Source: Nostoc linckia NIES-25 (GTDB taxonomy: Bacteria; Cyanobacteriota; Cyanobacteriia; Cyanobacteriales; Nostocaceae). Taken from it: a stretch of 64,000 nucleotides of DNA. The position numbers and the translations under genes were made by a program. The stretch is taken from positions 1,247,107-1,311,106 of the forward strand of contig NZ_AP018222.1 of NCBI RefSeq assembly GCF_002368035.1, given 5' to 3'. The notes below the pieces were generated by a model. It saw nothing but the letters and a program-made list of their open reading frames with translations, made no database searches and had not been told where the DNA came from. Below, in pieces: positions 1 through 8,859 of this stretch (position 1 is its first letter; every line of letters begins with the position of its first letter).

Positions 1-193
1 AAAAGCTCTAGTATAAAGCAGCAAATAAGAATAAGATAAGATGTTAATTAGCGCCTGTAGCGATTAGTGCTTCATTGGCTTAAATTTGTCGGTAATCAGG
101 TCAAGTAATCCGAAAAGTTAAAGGAAACAAACCCTTAACTTTTCAGTTTACTGTGCCACAGAAAGTTGGCTAACTATTGGATATTGGGAAATA

Positions 194-415
194 ATGCTTA
201 AACGTCGCACAATACTAGCTGGTTTAACTGTGCTTGGTTTAACGTTGGCCGTTAGTACAAAAGTCTATGGACAATCCACTACCGGTCCAGAAGCTTGGGA
301 GACTGTCTATAATGAGGCAGTTGCCGGGGCAACAACCACAGTTACAGTTTCGATTTTTACCGTATTATTTAGCCTGCTAAAATTCCTCAACTTGTCAGGT
401 TTTTGGGGCGGTTAA
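194..415 (+). CDS. small exported or membrane hypothetical protein
   Basis: This 73-residue protein has no function I can name. The N-terminus is a signal-peptide-like stretch: basic MLKRR, then a hydrophobic run to about residue 24, then a possible cleavage site after VYG. A second hydrophobic segment lies at about residues 48-66, followed by a Gly-rich end (GFWGG). This suggests a peptide anchored in or exported through the membrane. A purine stretch (GGGAAA) just upstream of the ATG could be the ribosome binding site. A strong stem-loop follows about 75 bases after the stop. It stands alone. The ORF is short, so it could be spurious, but the two hydrophobic segments and the RBS favour a real gene. 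Confidence 0.5.
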   Translation: MLKRRTILAGLTVLGLTLAVSTKVYGQSTTGPEAWETVYNEAVAGATTTVTVSIFTVLFSLLKFLNLSGFWGG

Positions 416-491
416 CCTTCTGCCTCATACGCAAACAGAGCGAAAGTCTAAATCAGCTATTACGCTTTTAAATTGTACGGTCATTCGTGTT

Positions 492-525
492 GTTGACTGT
501 TGACGTTTAAATGTCAACAGTCAAC
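492..525. terminator. stem-loop downstream of the small membrane ORF
   Basis: A perfect 13-bp inverted repeat (GTTGACTGTTGAC and its complement) with an 8-base loop. It has no U-tract on the plus strand, so it may be a repeat-derived hairpin rather than a true intrinsic terminator. It is built from TTGACTG-type heptamers common in Nostocales intergenic DNA. Confidence 0.4.
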
Positions 526-716
526 ACGAAAAAATGTGCTGCTTTAAATGCGTAACAGCTAAGGGACTTTGGCAATTTGATTTTTTGCTAATTTTTGTGC
601 GTGCGATCGCCTTTGACCGATCGTAAGCGATCGCTTGACTATATCTGTTACTCGTTAACGCAGTTAACGCAGATTTTCTCATAGCCAAATACCATAACCC
701 GTGAGGAGTTTTTTCT

Positions 717-1997
717 ATGTTCAAACCTCGCGCAATTTTTAGCGCCTCGATCGCAATTATCCTAGCCCTTGTTATCGGTACACAGATATATAAACAACCC
801 GCCGTTGCTTCTGGAAGTGGGTGTAATCCAACCTCGAATAACCTACCTATATGTCCGAGTACAGCACCGATAGACTCAGCCACTTTCCTTGACCCAACTG
901 CGACAATTACCAATCCCACAAATATTAGTTTGGGCGAAAGAGTCTACGTTGCGCCATTTGCCCAGTTAAACGCCACCACAGCCCCCATTAGCATCGCTGA
1001 AGATTCTAATGTCCAAGACCAAGTGAGAATTATAGCTTCGGGAACGGGAGTGGAGATTGGGCCGCGAGTCATTATGGCACACATGGCCACCATCAAAGGT
1101 GCAGCCAAAATCGCTACTCAAGGCTTAACCGGGCCTTTTACTGACCCAGCTACCAATACTCAGTTCAGCAACAATATTCCAGAGACATTTCTGAGCTTCA
1201 ACTGTGAAATAGATGGTGCAACCATAGAAAGAAACACGGTAGTCAACTTTCTCTCGCGGGTTGGCCCTGGTGTGACTTTACCTGCTGGTAAAGTTACCCT
1301 GCCAGGTAAAAACATCACAACTAACCTCCAAGCTAGTAGCGGCAGCTTAGGGAAGGTGGCAAACCTGACAGAAGCCGATGTTAGATTGATGGAAGCCATC
1401 ATTGCAGTCAATGAAGCATTTGCTAAAGGTTACACTGAATTGGCCAGAGCAGACTTGTCAAACGTAAAAGGAATAAATTACGCTCCAGTCACCTCTTTTA
1501 ATCCTGGAGGTCTGCCGCAGATAGGTGGGAATGTCACTCGCAATCCCAACTTCCGTAACCGCATCATCGGCAATGTCGTTCTGGAAGATCCTTTATCAAT
1601 CCTCAACTTGAAAATAGGTAATAGAATTTCCCTGCGTGCTGATGAAGGTCAACCTTTTAATATCGGGAAAATTGCTGGTATGGCAAACGATGTTGTCTTT
1701 CACGCTTTAGAAACAACTAGTTTGACTGTAGGCGATCTTGTTGGCTACGGGCCGAGAGTTCTAGTTCATGGCGGTAGGCAGGTTGTCAATGGTGTTGCTA
1801 ATGGCCCTGAAACCAGCATAGGCGATCTTGTAGGGTTAGCACCGAACTCCGTTATATTCCGTTCAGTTATTGGCAGTAAATCGGCAGTTGGGGTAAAAAG
1901 CGCAGTCTTCAATTCTACAGTACCTTCCAGAACGTTTATCGGTTCTGGAACAATCTATGCCGACAACGGCAGCATCATTTCAGCTGTGGAGTGGTAA
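717..1997 (+). CDS. exported left-handed beta-helix protein, gamma-carbonic-anhydrase-like
   Basis: This 426-residue protein has an N-terminal signal or anchor segment (hydrophobic residues about 9-24, then AVAS). Hexapeptide-type repeats characteristic of left-handed beta-helix enzymes follow: ISLGERVYVAPFA, VEIGPRVIMAH and, in the second half, IGDLVGLAPNSVIF. His122 in IMAHMATIKG and later histidines in VVFHAL and VLVHGG resemble the spaced metal-ligand histidines of gamma carbonic anhydrases (Cam/CcmM family). The protein is longer than a usual gamma-CA (about 180-250 residues) and appears to hold two helix blocks split by a helical insert near residues 215-255. A GAGGAG ribosome binding site precedes the ATG. 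The next gene starts about 20 bases after its stop, so the two are probably co-transcribed. Catalysis is unproven; it could be a structural beta-helix protein. Confidence 0.65.
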   Translation: MFKPRAIFSASIAIILALVIGTQIYKQPAVASGSGCNPTSNNLPICPSTAPIDSATFLDPTATITNPTNISLGERVYVAPFAQLNATTAPISIAEDSNVQDQVRIIASGTGVEIGPRVIMAHMATIKGAAKIATQGLTGPFTDPATNTQFSNNIPETFLSFNCEIDGATIERNTVVNFLSRVGPGVTLPAGKVTLPGKNITTNLQASSGSLGKVANLTEADVRLMEAIIAVNEAFAKGYTELARADLSNVKGINYAPVTSFNPGGLPQIGGNVTRNPNFRNRIIGNVVLEDPLSILNLKIGNRISLRADEGQPFNIGKIAGMANDVVFHALETTSLTVGDLVGYGPRVLVHGGRQVVNGVANGPETSIGDLVGLAPNSVIFRSVIGSKSAVGVKSAVFNSTVPSRTFIGSGTIYADNGSIISAVEW

Positions 1998-2017
1998 GCC
2001 AATAACTTTTGCATGAT

Positions 2018-2554
2018 ATGAATCTGAAAATCTTGTCGGTACGATTACAATGCCTACGATTGATTGTGCTGTTCGCTGTGATATTCGGACTGATACTCAG
2101 TGTTGATGGTAGTTCATCTATAGCTGCACAACAGGCCGCCAAACCTGAATTTATTGACATTACCTCCAATCAACCTCAGTTAGTACAACCTCCTGTCACC
2201 GGACTTATTTCTACATTGTCAGATGAAGTCGAGGAATTACCAGCAGAGTTAATTCGTTGGTCAACTTACTGGCAACTTTGTTGGGAACCATATCCCGAAG
2301 CTAAAGAATACGAACTCCAAGCGGTGTTGATGGAAGGCAAATCTCCAAAATTGGAACGTCAAAGCGATCGCTGTTTTCGCATACAAGCTGCATCCAATGA
2401 AAACCAAAAATCACAAGGATTACTCAACCGCGAACTAATCTTGTTGATGCATAAGATTCAGCTTGGTTATCGAGTGCGAGCTGTATTAGATGACAACCGC
2501 GCCAGTGAATGGTCTCAAGTTATGGCAGTTGGCGCAACTACTGTGTCTGAATAG
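2018..2554 (+). CDS. exported hypothetical protein, possibly fibronectin-III-like
   Basis: A 178-residue protein whose first ATG is at 2018; a TTG three codons upstream is also in frame. A hydrophobic signal segment covers about residues 13-30, followed by a polar linker. The C-terminal part (YWQLCWEPYPEAKEYELQAV, then a YRVRAV stretch and SEWSQVMAVG) has the alternating strands and W/Y positions of a fibronectin-type-III-like beta sandwich; this is inference. It lies about 20 bases after the beta-helix gene and is probably its operon partner, acting outside the cytoplasm. No enzymatic motif is visible. A hairpin starts 36 bases after the stop. Confidence 0.6.
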   Translation: MNLKILSVRLQCLRLIVLFAVIFGLILSVDGSSSIAAQQAAKPEFIDITSNQPQLVQPPVTGLISTLSDEVEELPAELIRWSTYWQLCWEPYPEAKEYELQAVLMEGKSPKLERQSDRCFRIQAASNENQKSQGLLNRELILLMHKIQLGYRVRAVLDDNRASEWSQVMAVGATTVSE

Positions 2555-2590
2555 AATAATTTTGTTTCTACCTTGAAAGGAATTTTCTGG

Positions 2591-2625
2591 CGTGTAGAGA
2601 CATTGCACTGCAACGTCTCTACACG
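2591..2625. repeat. palindromic repeat, GTAGAGACGTTGC family
   Basis: An 11-bp stem (CGTGTAGAGAC / GTCTCTACACG) around a loop with its own TTGCA/TGCAA pairing. A close relative occurs at 25006-25036. Its position after a gene means it may act as a terminator. Confidence 0.7.
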
Positions 2626-2715
2626 CGTTTGCTTTGCAATTATGCTAGAGTCCTGATACAAAAAATTATTGCTAGTTCAGTTAAGCTGACAACAGCAGTT
2701 TTCATCCTCAAAACA

Positions 2716-3501
2716 ATGACACCAAGTAGTCCCACGATTTTAGCCCTAGACTTTGATGGAGTGATTTGCGACGGACTAATTGAATATTTTGAGGTAGCAT
2801 GGCGCACCTATTGTGAAATTTGGTCTGCCGCTAAAGACACACCGCCAGATGATTTAGCTTTGAGATTCTATCGCCTACGCCCTGTGATTGAAACAGGTTG
2901 GGAAATGCCTGTTTTAATCAAAGCCTTGATGAATGGAATTTCTGATGAAAAAATCCTTCATGAGTGGGTAACTATTACTCCGCAAATATTGTTAGATGAT
3001 AAACTACAAGCAAAAGAAATTGGTGCAAAACTAGACAATATCCGAGATGAATGGATTGCTACAGATTTAGACGGTTGGCTAAGTCTGCATAGATTTTATC
3101 CGGGTGTAATCGAAAAAATTAAATTAACTGTTGCTGATGGAGTTAAGCTATATATTGTGACAACTAAAGAAGGGCGTTTTGTACAGCAGTTGTTACAAAA
3201 AGAAGGAGTGACTTTACCAGCAGCAGCAATTTTTGGTAAAGAAGTAAAGCGTCCTAAATACGAAATTTTACGAGAATTAAAGCAGGCAGAACTGGAAAAA
3301 TCAGTTAGTCTTTGGTTTGTAGAAGATAGGCTCAAGACTTTGCATTTAGTTCAACAGCAAACAGACCTTGAAGATGTGAAACTCATACTTGCAGATTGGG
3401 GCTATAATACCCAAACAGAAAGGGAATCTGCCCAACACGATCCGCGAATTCATCTGTTATCACTTTCTCAGTTTGCTAAAGATTTCTCTGCTTGGGTTTA
3501 A
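2716..3501 (+). CDS. HAD-superfamily hydrolase (phosphatase)
   Basis: A 261-residue protein when started at ATG 2716; a TTG at 2629 would add 29 residues from repeat DNA, so the ATG is preferred. Motif I is DFDGVICDG (nucleophile and acid/base aspartates). A large helical cap follows, then motif II in YIVTTKE, a KEVKRPKYEIL segment carrying the motif III lysine, and motif IV in WFVEDRLKTL. It probably removes phosphate from a small metabolite such as phosphoglycolate; the substrate cannot be told from sequence. It stands alone between repeat-rich spacers. Family assignment is firm, function generic. Confidence 0.85.
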   Translation: MTPSSPTILALDFDGVICDGLIEYFEVAWRTYCEIWSAAKDTPPDDLALRFYRLRPVIETGWEMPVLIKALMNGISDEKILHEWVTITPQILLDDKLQAKEIGAKLDNIRDEWIATDLDGWLSLHRFYPGVIEKIKLTVADGVKLYIVTTKEGRFVQQLLQKEGVTLPAAAIFGKEVKRPKYEILRELKQAELEKSVSLWFVEDRLKTLHLVQQQTDLEDVKLILADWGYNTQTERESAQHDPRIHLLSLSQFAKDFSAWV

Positions 3502-3896
3502 GATATTAGGAGATAATTCGGAATAAAATCTCTTTCCGATATAATGCCAGGAACTTAAGTTCCTGGCTAATAGCCTAAGTCCACTTTAGTGGACTAAAAT
3601 CATTTACTTACTCACTTCAGATATAGGACTCATATTTGATTTGGAGAAATACACGTAGGGGAGCCAGCCGCATGGGCGGGTTTCCCGACTTGAGCGGACT
3701 GGCGTTGCGTTAGCCTGGGAGTACGGCACCAGTTAACGATTTAGGTGCGTTAGGCTACGCCATAACACACCCTACAGATACTAAAGTAGACTAAAATTAT
3801 TTACTTACTCACTTCGGATATTTATAAAAATGTAGGTAAATATCAAATAATTAAGTAAACTCCTAACTCCTAACTCCCAACTCCGCACTTACCTTT
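3502..3896. repeat. gene-free spacer built of palindromes and direct repeats
   Basis: A perfect palindrome lies at 3546-3567 (core CCAGGAACTTAAGTTCCTGG). An 18-base inverted repeat at 3578-3595 has arms AGTCCACT/AGTGGACT. A 33-base segment (3592-3624) is repeated at 3789-3821 with two mismatches. Part of a GTAGGGTGTGTTA-type repeat ends at about 3776. CTCCTAA/CTCCCAA heptamers lie just before the nurA start. Confidence 0.7.
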
Positions 3897-5072
3897 ATGC
3901 TTGACCTTACAAAACTAGCGCGACAAATGCAGGGTTTAAGTCAGCATCTTTCTTTAGAAGCTGCTGCTAGCCGCCAGCGTTTAGAAATGGCACAACAATA
4001 TTTAAACAATGCTTATGAATGTCAAGAAGATTTAATCGATCGCCAGGAAAAATGGCGCGATCGCATTCTCTTTGCTAATGCTACACCAGTTGAGCCGCTA
4101 GAAACCTGCATTGATATCCCAGTTCCGCCAAAAATTCACACTGTCATCGCTACCGATGGTTCGCAAATTGCCCCGAATCATCACGAAATTGCTTATTGTT
4201 ATCTGTTAAATATCGGCAGAGTCGTTTTGCATTACGGACAAAATCGCCATCCCCTACTCGATAGTTTGCCGGAGGTATTTTATCGTCCAGAGGATTTATA
4301 CATGTCTCGGCAATGGGGAATCCGTACTGAGGAATGGATGAGTTTTCGCCGCACTGCTTCCGAAACAACGGTTTTAGCAGAATTAGCCTGTGCAGCCAAA
4401 GCAGAAGCACCGACGCTGGCAATGGTAGATGGTTCTTTAATTTACTGGTTTTTGGAACAGTTACCGATGGATGCACGCGATCGCATTTTACCCCCAATTC
4501 TGCAAGCTTGGGAGCAAATGCGCGATGCTGAAATTCCCTTGATGGGCTATCTTAGCGCCTCCCGCAACATTGAAGGTACGAATTTTTTACGGTTGCTGGC
4601 TTGTCCCCATAAAGTGCCAGACTGTAAAACCTATTGCCCAAATCAACTAGAAAAAGTACCTTGTAAAAAGTTTGATGATTTACGAGATACTACCCTTTGG
4701 GCAACGCAACTCAAACCAGGACAACGCAGTGCTTTATGGCGCAGTAATAATCAGATTCTTGAACTCTACGGCGACCAAACTATTTACTTTTGCTATGTCC
4801 ATGTTGGTACTGAAATTGCCCGAATTGAAGTTCCAGCATGGGTAGCGCAAAATACTGCTATGTTAAACCAAGCACTGGGACTGATGTTAGCGCAAGTACA
4901 AAAAGGGTACGGATACCCAGTAGCGATCGCTGAAGCTCATAATCAAGCAGTGGTAAAAGGTGGAGATAAAGCGCGTTTTTTTGCTCTCCTCGAACAACAA
5001 ATGATTAAAGCTGGTTTAAAAAATGTTGGAACTTCCTACAAAGAAGCTAGAAAGCGAGGAAGTATTGCCTGA
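3897..5072 (+). CDS. nurA: NurA-family DNA double-strand-break repair nuclease
   Basis: A 391-residue protein. After a helical N-terminus it has the NurA-domain signature: an ATDGSQI block at about residue 85 that carries the first metal-binding Asp, a second acidic block MVDGSLIYWFLEQL at about residue 178, and a C-terminal segment with YPVAIAEAHNQA and a basic KEARKRGS end. NurA is a Mn-dependent 5'-3' nuclease and ssDNA endonuclease that in archaea works with the HerA helicase in end resection. Cysteines CPHKVPDCKTYCP near residues 237-249 could bind metal. No herA homologue lies in this window. The ATG follows heptamer repeats. Confidence 0.8.
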   Translation: MLDLTKLARQMQGLSQHLSLEAAASRQRLEMAQQYLNNAYECQEDLIDRQEKWRDRILFANATPVEPLETCIDIPVPPKIHTVIATDGSQIAPNHHEIAYCYLLNIGRVVLHYGQNRHPLLDSLPEVFYRPEDLYMSRQWGIRTEEWMSFRRTASETTVLAELACAAKAEAPTLAMVDGSLIYWFLEQLPMDARDRILPPILQAWEQMRDAEIPLMGYLSASRNIEGTNFLRLLACPHKVPDCKTYCPNQLEKVPCKKFDDLRDTTLWATQLKPGQRSALWRSNNQILELYGDQTIYFCYVHVGTEIARIEVPAWVAQNTAMLNQALGLMLAQVQKGYGYPVAIAEAHNQAVVKGGDKARFFALLEQQMIKAGLKNVGTSYKEARKRGSIA

Positions 5073-5713
5073 AGTATAGCAGAACAGGCAAGAGGCTTAG
5101 AAGTTTCTTGGCGTTGAAGTTTGACGATCGGTTTATGTCCTAATACCATTTCACGAAGATACATATAGATCTACCGTAGGGGCTTTACAGCTCAGGACTT
5201 ACGCAAAAGATAACGAAAGTAGCGGTAATACCCTGCGGGTTCGCTCTTAGCGTTCTCGCAGAGTAGCCGCTGTGCGTCTACATGAATTACCGCTACGCTT
5301 GAATAAGGTTTTCAGTCACATATTGCACCAATTCTGTATGAAGATGCGTTTAATTTTTTTAACGAACCGCGGACACTTTTTTTGTAGCGTTTTCTGAGTT
5401 CAGTTTACGTAAAATAACACTTCTTATCTTAAATATAAAATACAAATGTTTACTTTATACTTTTTTGGGGAAACCTATATTCAATAGAGGATTGAGTTAA
5501 CTGCAAGCTATTCTATTTATTAGAAAAAAGCTATATTTTTAACTTCTCTTCTCAAGTTAATTACGTATTTATTCGTTTATCAAATAGCTGTCATCGGCAT
5601 AAAAGTTAGATAGCCGCCAGCTAGACAATATCCGATGAGGATGGTTATTTAATTTACGAAAAATGTATTAACTTATTTGACAAATATTAAATAATTTTAA
5701 TACCTGAAAACAG
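5073..5713. other. 640-base intergenic region without a gene
   Basis: Contains a MITE-like element (5193-5326) and then AT-rich DNA that presumably includes the promoter of the following histidine kinase. No supported ORF, RNA gene or terminator was seen. Confidence 0.6.
5193..5326 (+). mobile_element. MITE-like element, CAGGACTTACGC family (interrupted copy)
   Basis: The left end CAGGACTTACGCAAAAGATA and inner arms AGCGGTAAT / ATTACCGCT match the complete copy at 25449-25542 in reverse orientation. This copy has about 50 extra bases in the middle (a CGC-rich filler that forms its own hairpins) and its right terminal repeat decays after CATATTGC. Confidence 0.7.
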
Positions 5714-8413
5714 ATGAAACTAGCTAAATCTGAACTGCGACAATTGGAAGAAAAATATTCTCGATTTTTCTCACTTTCTATAGATTTACTGTGTATTGCT
5801 AGTTTTGATGGTTATTTCATGTATTTAAATCCAGTATGGACGAAAACGCTAGGCTGGTCAGCACAGCAATTGCGTGCTAAACCATTTATCGAATTTGTTC
5901 ACCCTGAAGACCGCGAATCAACTATTCTAGTAGCCCAAAATATTACACAATCTATTGATGCAATTTATTTTGAAAATCGCTATCTTTGTCAAGATGGTTC
6001 CTATAAATGGCTGTCATGGAATGCAACAAGCTTCATAGAAGAAAAATTAATTTATGCCATAGCTCGTGATATTACTGCGAATAAAGAGAATGAAATTGCC
6101 CGACAAAGAGTTATTCGAGAATTAGAAGCTTTAAAATTTGCTTTGAATACTCATTCATTAGTAGCTATTACTGATAAAAGAGGCAGAATCACCTATGCTA
6201 ACGATCAATTTTGCGAGGTTTCTAAATATTCTAGAGAAGAACTTTTAGGACAAGACCATCGAATTATTAATTCTGGCCATCATCCAAAGGAATATTTTGA
6301 AAATTTGTGGAAAACTATTAGCAAAGGCCAAATTTGGAAGGGAGAAATTAAAAATAAAGCCAAAGATGGAACTTTTTATTGGGTGGATACTCTGATTACC
6401 CCAATCTTAGATTCCGATGGAAACCCTTATCAATATGTATCAATTCGTACTGATATAACGCAGCGCAAACTTTCAGAGTTAGCTTTATTAGAGCGATCGC
6501 GGTTATCACTTTTGAGTGCAGAAGTTAGTTTAGCATTATCTCAAAGTGGTACACTTGCAGAAATTCTGCAAAACTGCACAAATACGATTTCACAATACTT
6601 GAAGCTCGCCTTTGTTTGTATCTGGACTTTTGAACGACAGACAAACCAGTTAGAATTACAGGCTGGCGTTCATTGCACAGAGGCTACCTGTAGTGCTTTG
6701 AACAATAGTGAAGATTTTCCGAATCACATGATTTTAGCCAACAATGTTATTGGCTTAATGACGCAAAACCATCAAGCGATTTTCAACCAAGAGTTAACAA
6801 TCGATCGTTCAGAATTACTGCTAAATTCTACATTTTCTATTTTTCGTTTTTCTGCCTATCCTTTAATAGTAGAGCAGCAGTTAATCGGTATCATAGCTTT
6901 ATTTAGCCAGCAATTACTTAGCGAACCAACTCATAATTTATTAAATTGGATTGCGAATAATATTGCTGTAGCTATTGACCGAATTTGGGCTAGAGAAGAA
7001 CTTCTCAGCCGCCGCGAAGCATTATTACTGCGTTTAGCTAGCCAAATCCGCAGTTCCCTTGACTTAGATATTATCCTAGAAACTGCTGTTAATGAAATTC
7101 GCAGTTTATTACAAATCGATCGTTGTTACTTTATTTCTTATTCAGCGCATCCCTCTCAGCCAAGCCTGACTATTACCTCTGAAGCACGCAACCCCAATTC
7201 TCCTAACTTACTCCCAATGTTAGGTGCTGTTCCCCAGCAAAAAAGTAATTCTTTGACGAAAATACTTCTTTCTCAAGAGTTAATTTGTATTGACGATATT
7301 AATCATAAATCTCATCTTGACGACGATCTGCAAGAGCTTTTAACTGATGGGATTACAGCTCAACTAGTGCTACCAGTTAAAAGTAATTCTGGGGAAATTG
7401 GGGCAATTGTTTGCAGTCATTGTAGTGGCGATCGCATTTGGAGTAATAGTGAGATTAGTCTCTTACAAGCTGTTTGCGACCAACTAGCCATCGCCATAGA
7501 CCACGCACAAATTTATACTCAAAGTCGTTCTGCTACTTTAGCCGCTCAAACTCAAGCTGAAAAACTCACCACAACTTTGTATCAGTTGCAGCAAACTCAA
7601 TCTCAACTAATCCAACATGAAAAAATGTCTAGTTTGGGACAGTTAGTTGCTGGTGTTGCCCATGAAATTAACAATCCAGTTAATTTTATTCACGGCAATT
7701 TAAGTTATGCTCATGAATATTTTGAAGAATTACTAACTCTCTTGCGTCTCTACCAGCAATATTATCCTACGCCTGAGATAGAAATTGAAGATTTTGCTGA
7801 AAAAATTGATTTAGATTTTATTACTAGTGACCTCTACAAGCTCCTATCGTCAATGGAAATGGGTACTACTCGTATCCGTGAAATTGTTTTAGGATTGCGA
7901 AATTTTTCTCGCCATGATGAAGCTGAGAAAAAGCAAGTTAATATTCATGAAGGAATTGACAACACTTTATTAATCTTGCATCACCGTTGGAAAAATAACG
8001 GAATTGGACTGGATATATCTATCATCAAAGAATATGGTGATTTGCCCTTGATTGATTGCTATCCGGGGCAATTAAATCAAGTATTCATGAATATTTTAAC
8101 TAATGCGATCGATGCATTAGAAGAGTTAAAAATTAAGGCAAAAACAACAAACAAACCCCAGATTATAATTCGGACAGAAATTTTCGATAAGAATTTTGTT
8201 GTGATTAGGATTATTGATAATGGAGGCGGAATTCCAGAAGAAGTAAGAACCCGCTTATTCGATCCATTTTTCACAACCAAACCTGTTGGTAAAGGAACAG
8301 GACTAGGGCTGTCAATTAGCTACCAAATTGTAGTAGAAAAACATGGTGGAATTTTGAAGTGTACATCAGAAGAAGGACAAGGTACAGAATTCTGGATTCA
8401 AATTCCAATTTAA
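5714..8413 (+). CDS. soluble PAS-PAS-GAF-GAF sensor histidine kinase
   Basis: An 899-residue kinase without a membrane segment. Order: PAS1 (about 10-125, with a FVHPEDRE motif), PAS2/PAC (about 145-260; FYWVDTLITPI then YVSIRTDITQRK), GAF1 (about 275-415), GAF2 (about 435-600), a short coiled coil, HisKA with H650 in VAGVAHEINNPVNF, then HATPase_c with NQVFMNILTNAIDAL (N box), IIDNGGGIP (G1) and GTGLGLSISYQI (G2). It should autophosphorylate in response to a cytoplasmic signal bound by the PAS or GAF domains. GAF2 lacks an obvious chromophore-binding Cys-His pair. No response regulator is nearby. Its kinase core closely resembles that of the kinase at 9921-11696, suggesting duplication. Confidence 0.9.
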   Translation: MKLAKSELRQLEEKYSRFFSLSIDLLCIASFDGYFMYLNPVWTKTLGWSAQQLRAKPFIEFVHPEDRESTILVAQNITQSIDAIYFENRYLCQDGSYKWLSWNATSFIEEKLIYAIARDITANKENEIARQRVIRELEALKFALNTHSLVAITDKRGRITYANDQFCEVSKYSREELLGQDHRIINSGHHPKEYFENLWKTISKGQIWKGEIKNKAKDGTFYWVDTLITPILDSDGNPYQYVSIRTDITQRKLSELALLERSRLSLLSAEVSLALSQSGTLAEILQNCTNTISQYLKLAFVCIWTFERQTNQLELQAGVHCTEATCSALNNSEDFPNHMILANNVIGLMTQNHQAIFNQELTIDRSELLLNSTFSIFRFSAYPLIVEQQLIGIIALFSQQLLSEPTHNLLNWIANNIAVAIDRIWAREELLSRREALLLRLASQIRSSLDLDIILETAVNEIRSLLQIDRCYFISYSAHPSQPSLTITSEARNPNSPNLLPMLGAVPQQKSNSLTKILLSQELICIDDINHKSHLDDDLQELLTDGITAQLVLPVKSNSGEIGAIVCSHCSGDRIWSNSEISLLQAVCDQLAIAIDHAQIYTQSRSATLAAQTQAEKLTTTLYQLQQTQSQLIQHEKMSSLGQLVAGVAHEINNPVNFIHGNLSYAHEYFEELLTLLRLYQQYYPTPEIEIEDFAEKIDLDFITSDLYKLLSSMEMGTTRIREIVLGLRNFSRHDEAEKKQVNIHEGIDNTLLILHHRWKNNGIGLDISIIKEYGDLPLIDCYPGQLNQVFMNILTNAIDALEELKIKAKTTNKPQIIIRTEIFDKNFVVIRIIDNGGGIPEEVRTRLFDPFFTTKPVGKGTGLGLSISYQIVVEKHGGILKCTSEEGQGTEFWIQIPI

Positions 8414-8859
8414 AAGAGGATGGGGAGATGAGCGGTGCAGGGGCAGAGAGTAGAATAGATTTCTTGCAATCAATTGCTTTTTGCACTTTTGTGGGAAAAG
8501 GGATTCATCTTTATTGGGGAAAGCGAAAATACCAAACCTTTCCCCCTTTTCCCGGCTTCTCCAAGGAGTCTAATAATAAATATTAACTATTAATTAATTT
8601 CTAACTCCTAAACCCTAACTCATAAGTATTAATTAGAGGTGATTTATAAAGTAAACCTTAAATTGTAGGGTGCGTTATAGCAACGCTTAACGCACCAAGA
8701 AACACGGTGCCCTGCGGCTGATTCTTACTCTCTTAAACTCTCAAATCCTTGCACAGCCGTAACACACCCTACCTTAATATTTACTTTATAGTAGGCTCTT
8801 AATGCCTAACTCACTACTCCCTACTCCCTATTTTCCACTCACCACTCCTAAATTTCATT
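8414..8859. other. repeat-rich spacer before the PhnD-like gene
   Basis: Holds a small inverted-repeat element at 8645-8790 and heptamer repeats (CTAACTC, CTACTCC) on both sides. A short ORF at 8359-8586 overlaps the kinase end and is not convincing. Confidence 0.5.
8645..8790. mobile_element. MITE-like element with nested inverted repeats
   Basis: Outer ends TATAAAGTAAA / TTTACTTTATA and inner ends GTAGGGTGCGTTA / TAACACACCCTAC are both inverted. The inner repeat is a widespread cyanobacterial intergenic motif, and a partial relative ends near 3776. There is no coding capacity. Confidence 0.6.

Noticed and set aside
1160..1411. Minus-strand ORF inside the beta-helix gene
   Set aside because: A shadow frame of a well-supported gene; same judgement for the other ORFs antisense to large genes.
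8359..8586. 75-codon ORF after the first histidine kinase
   Set aside because: It overlaps the kinase 3' end in another frame and ends in repeat DNA.
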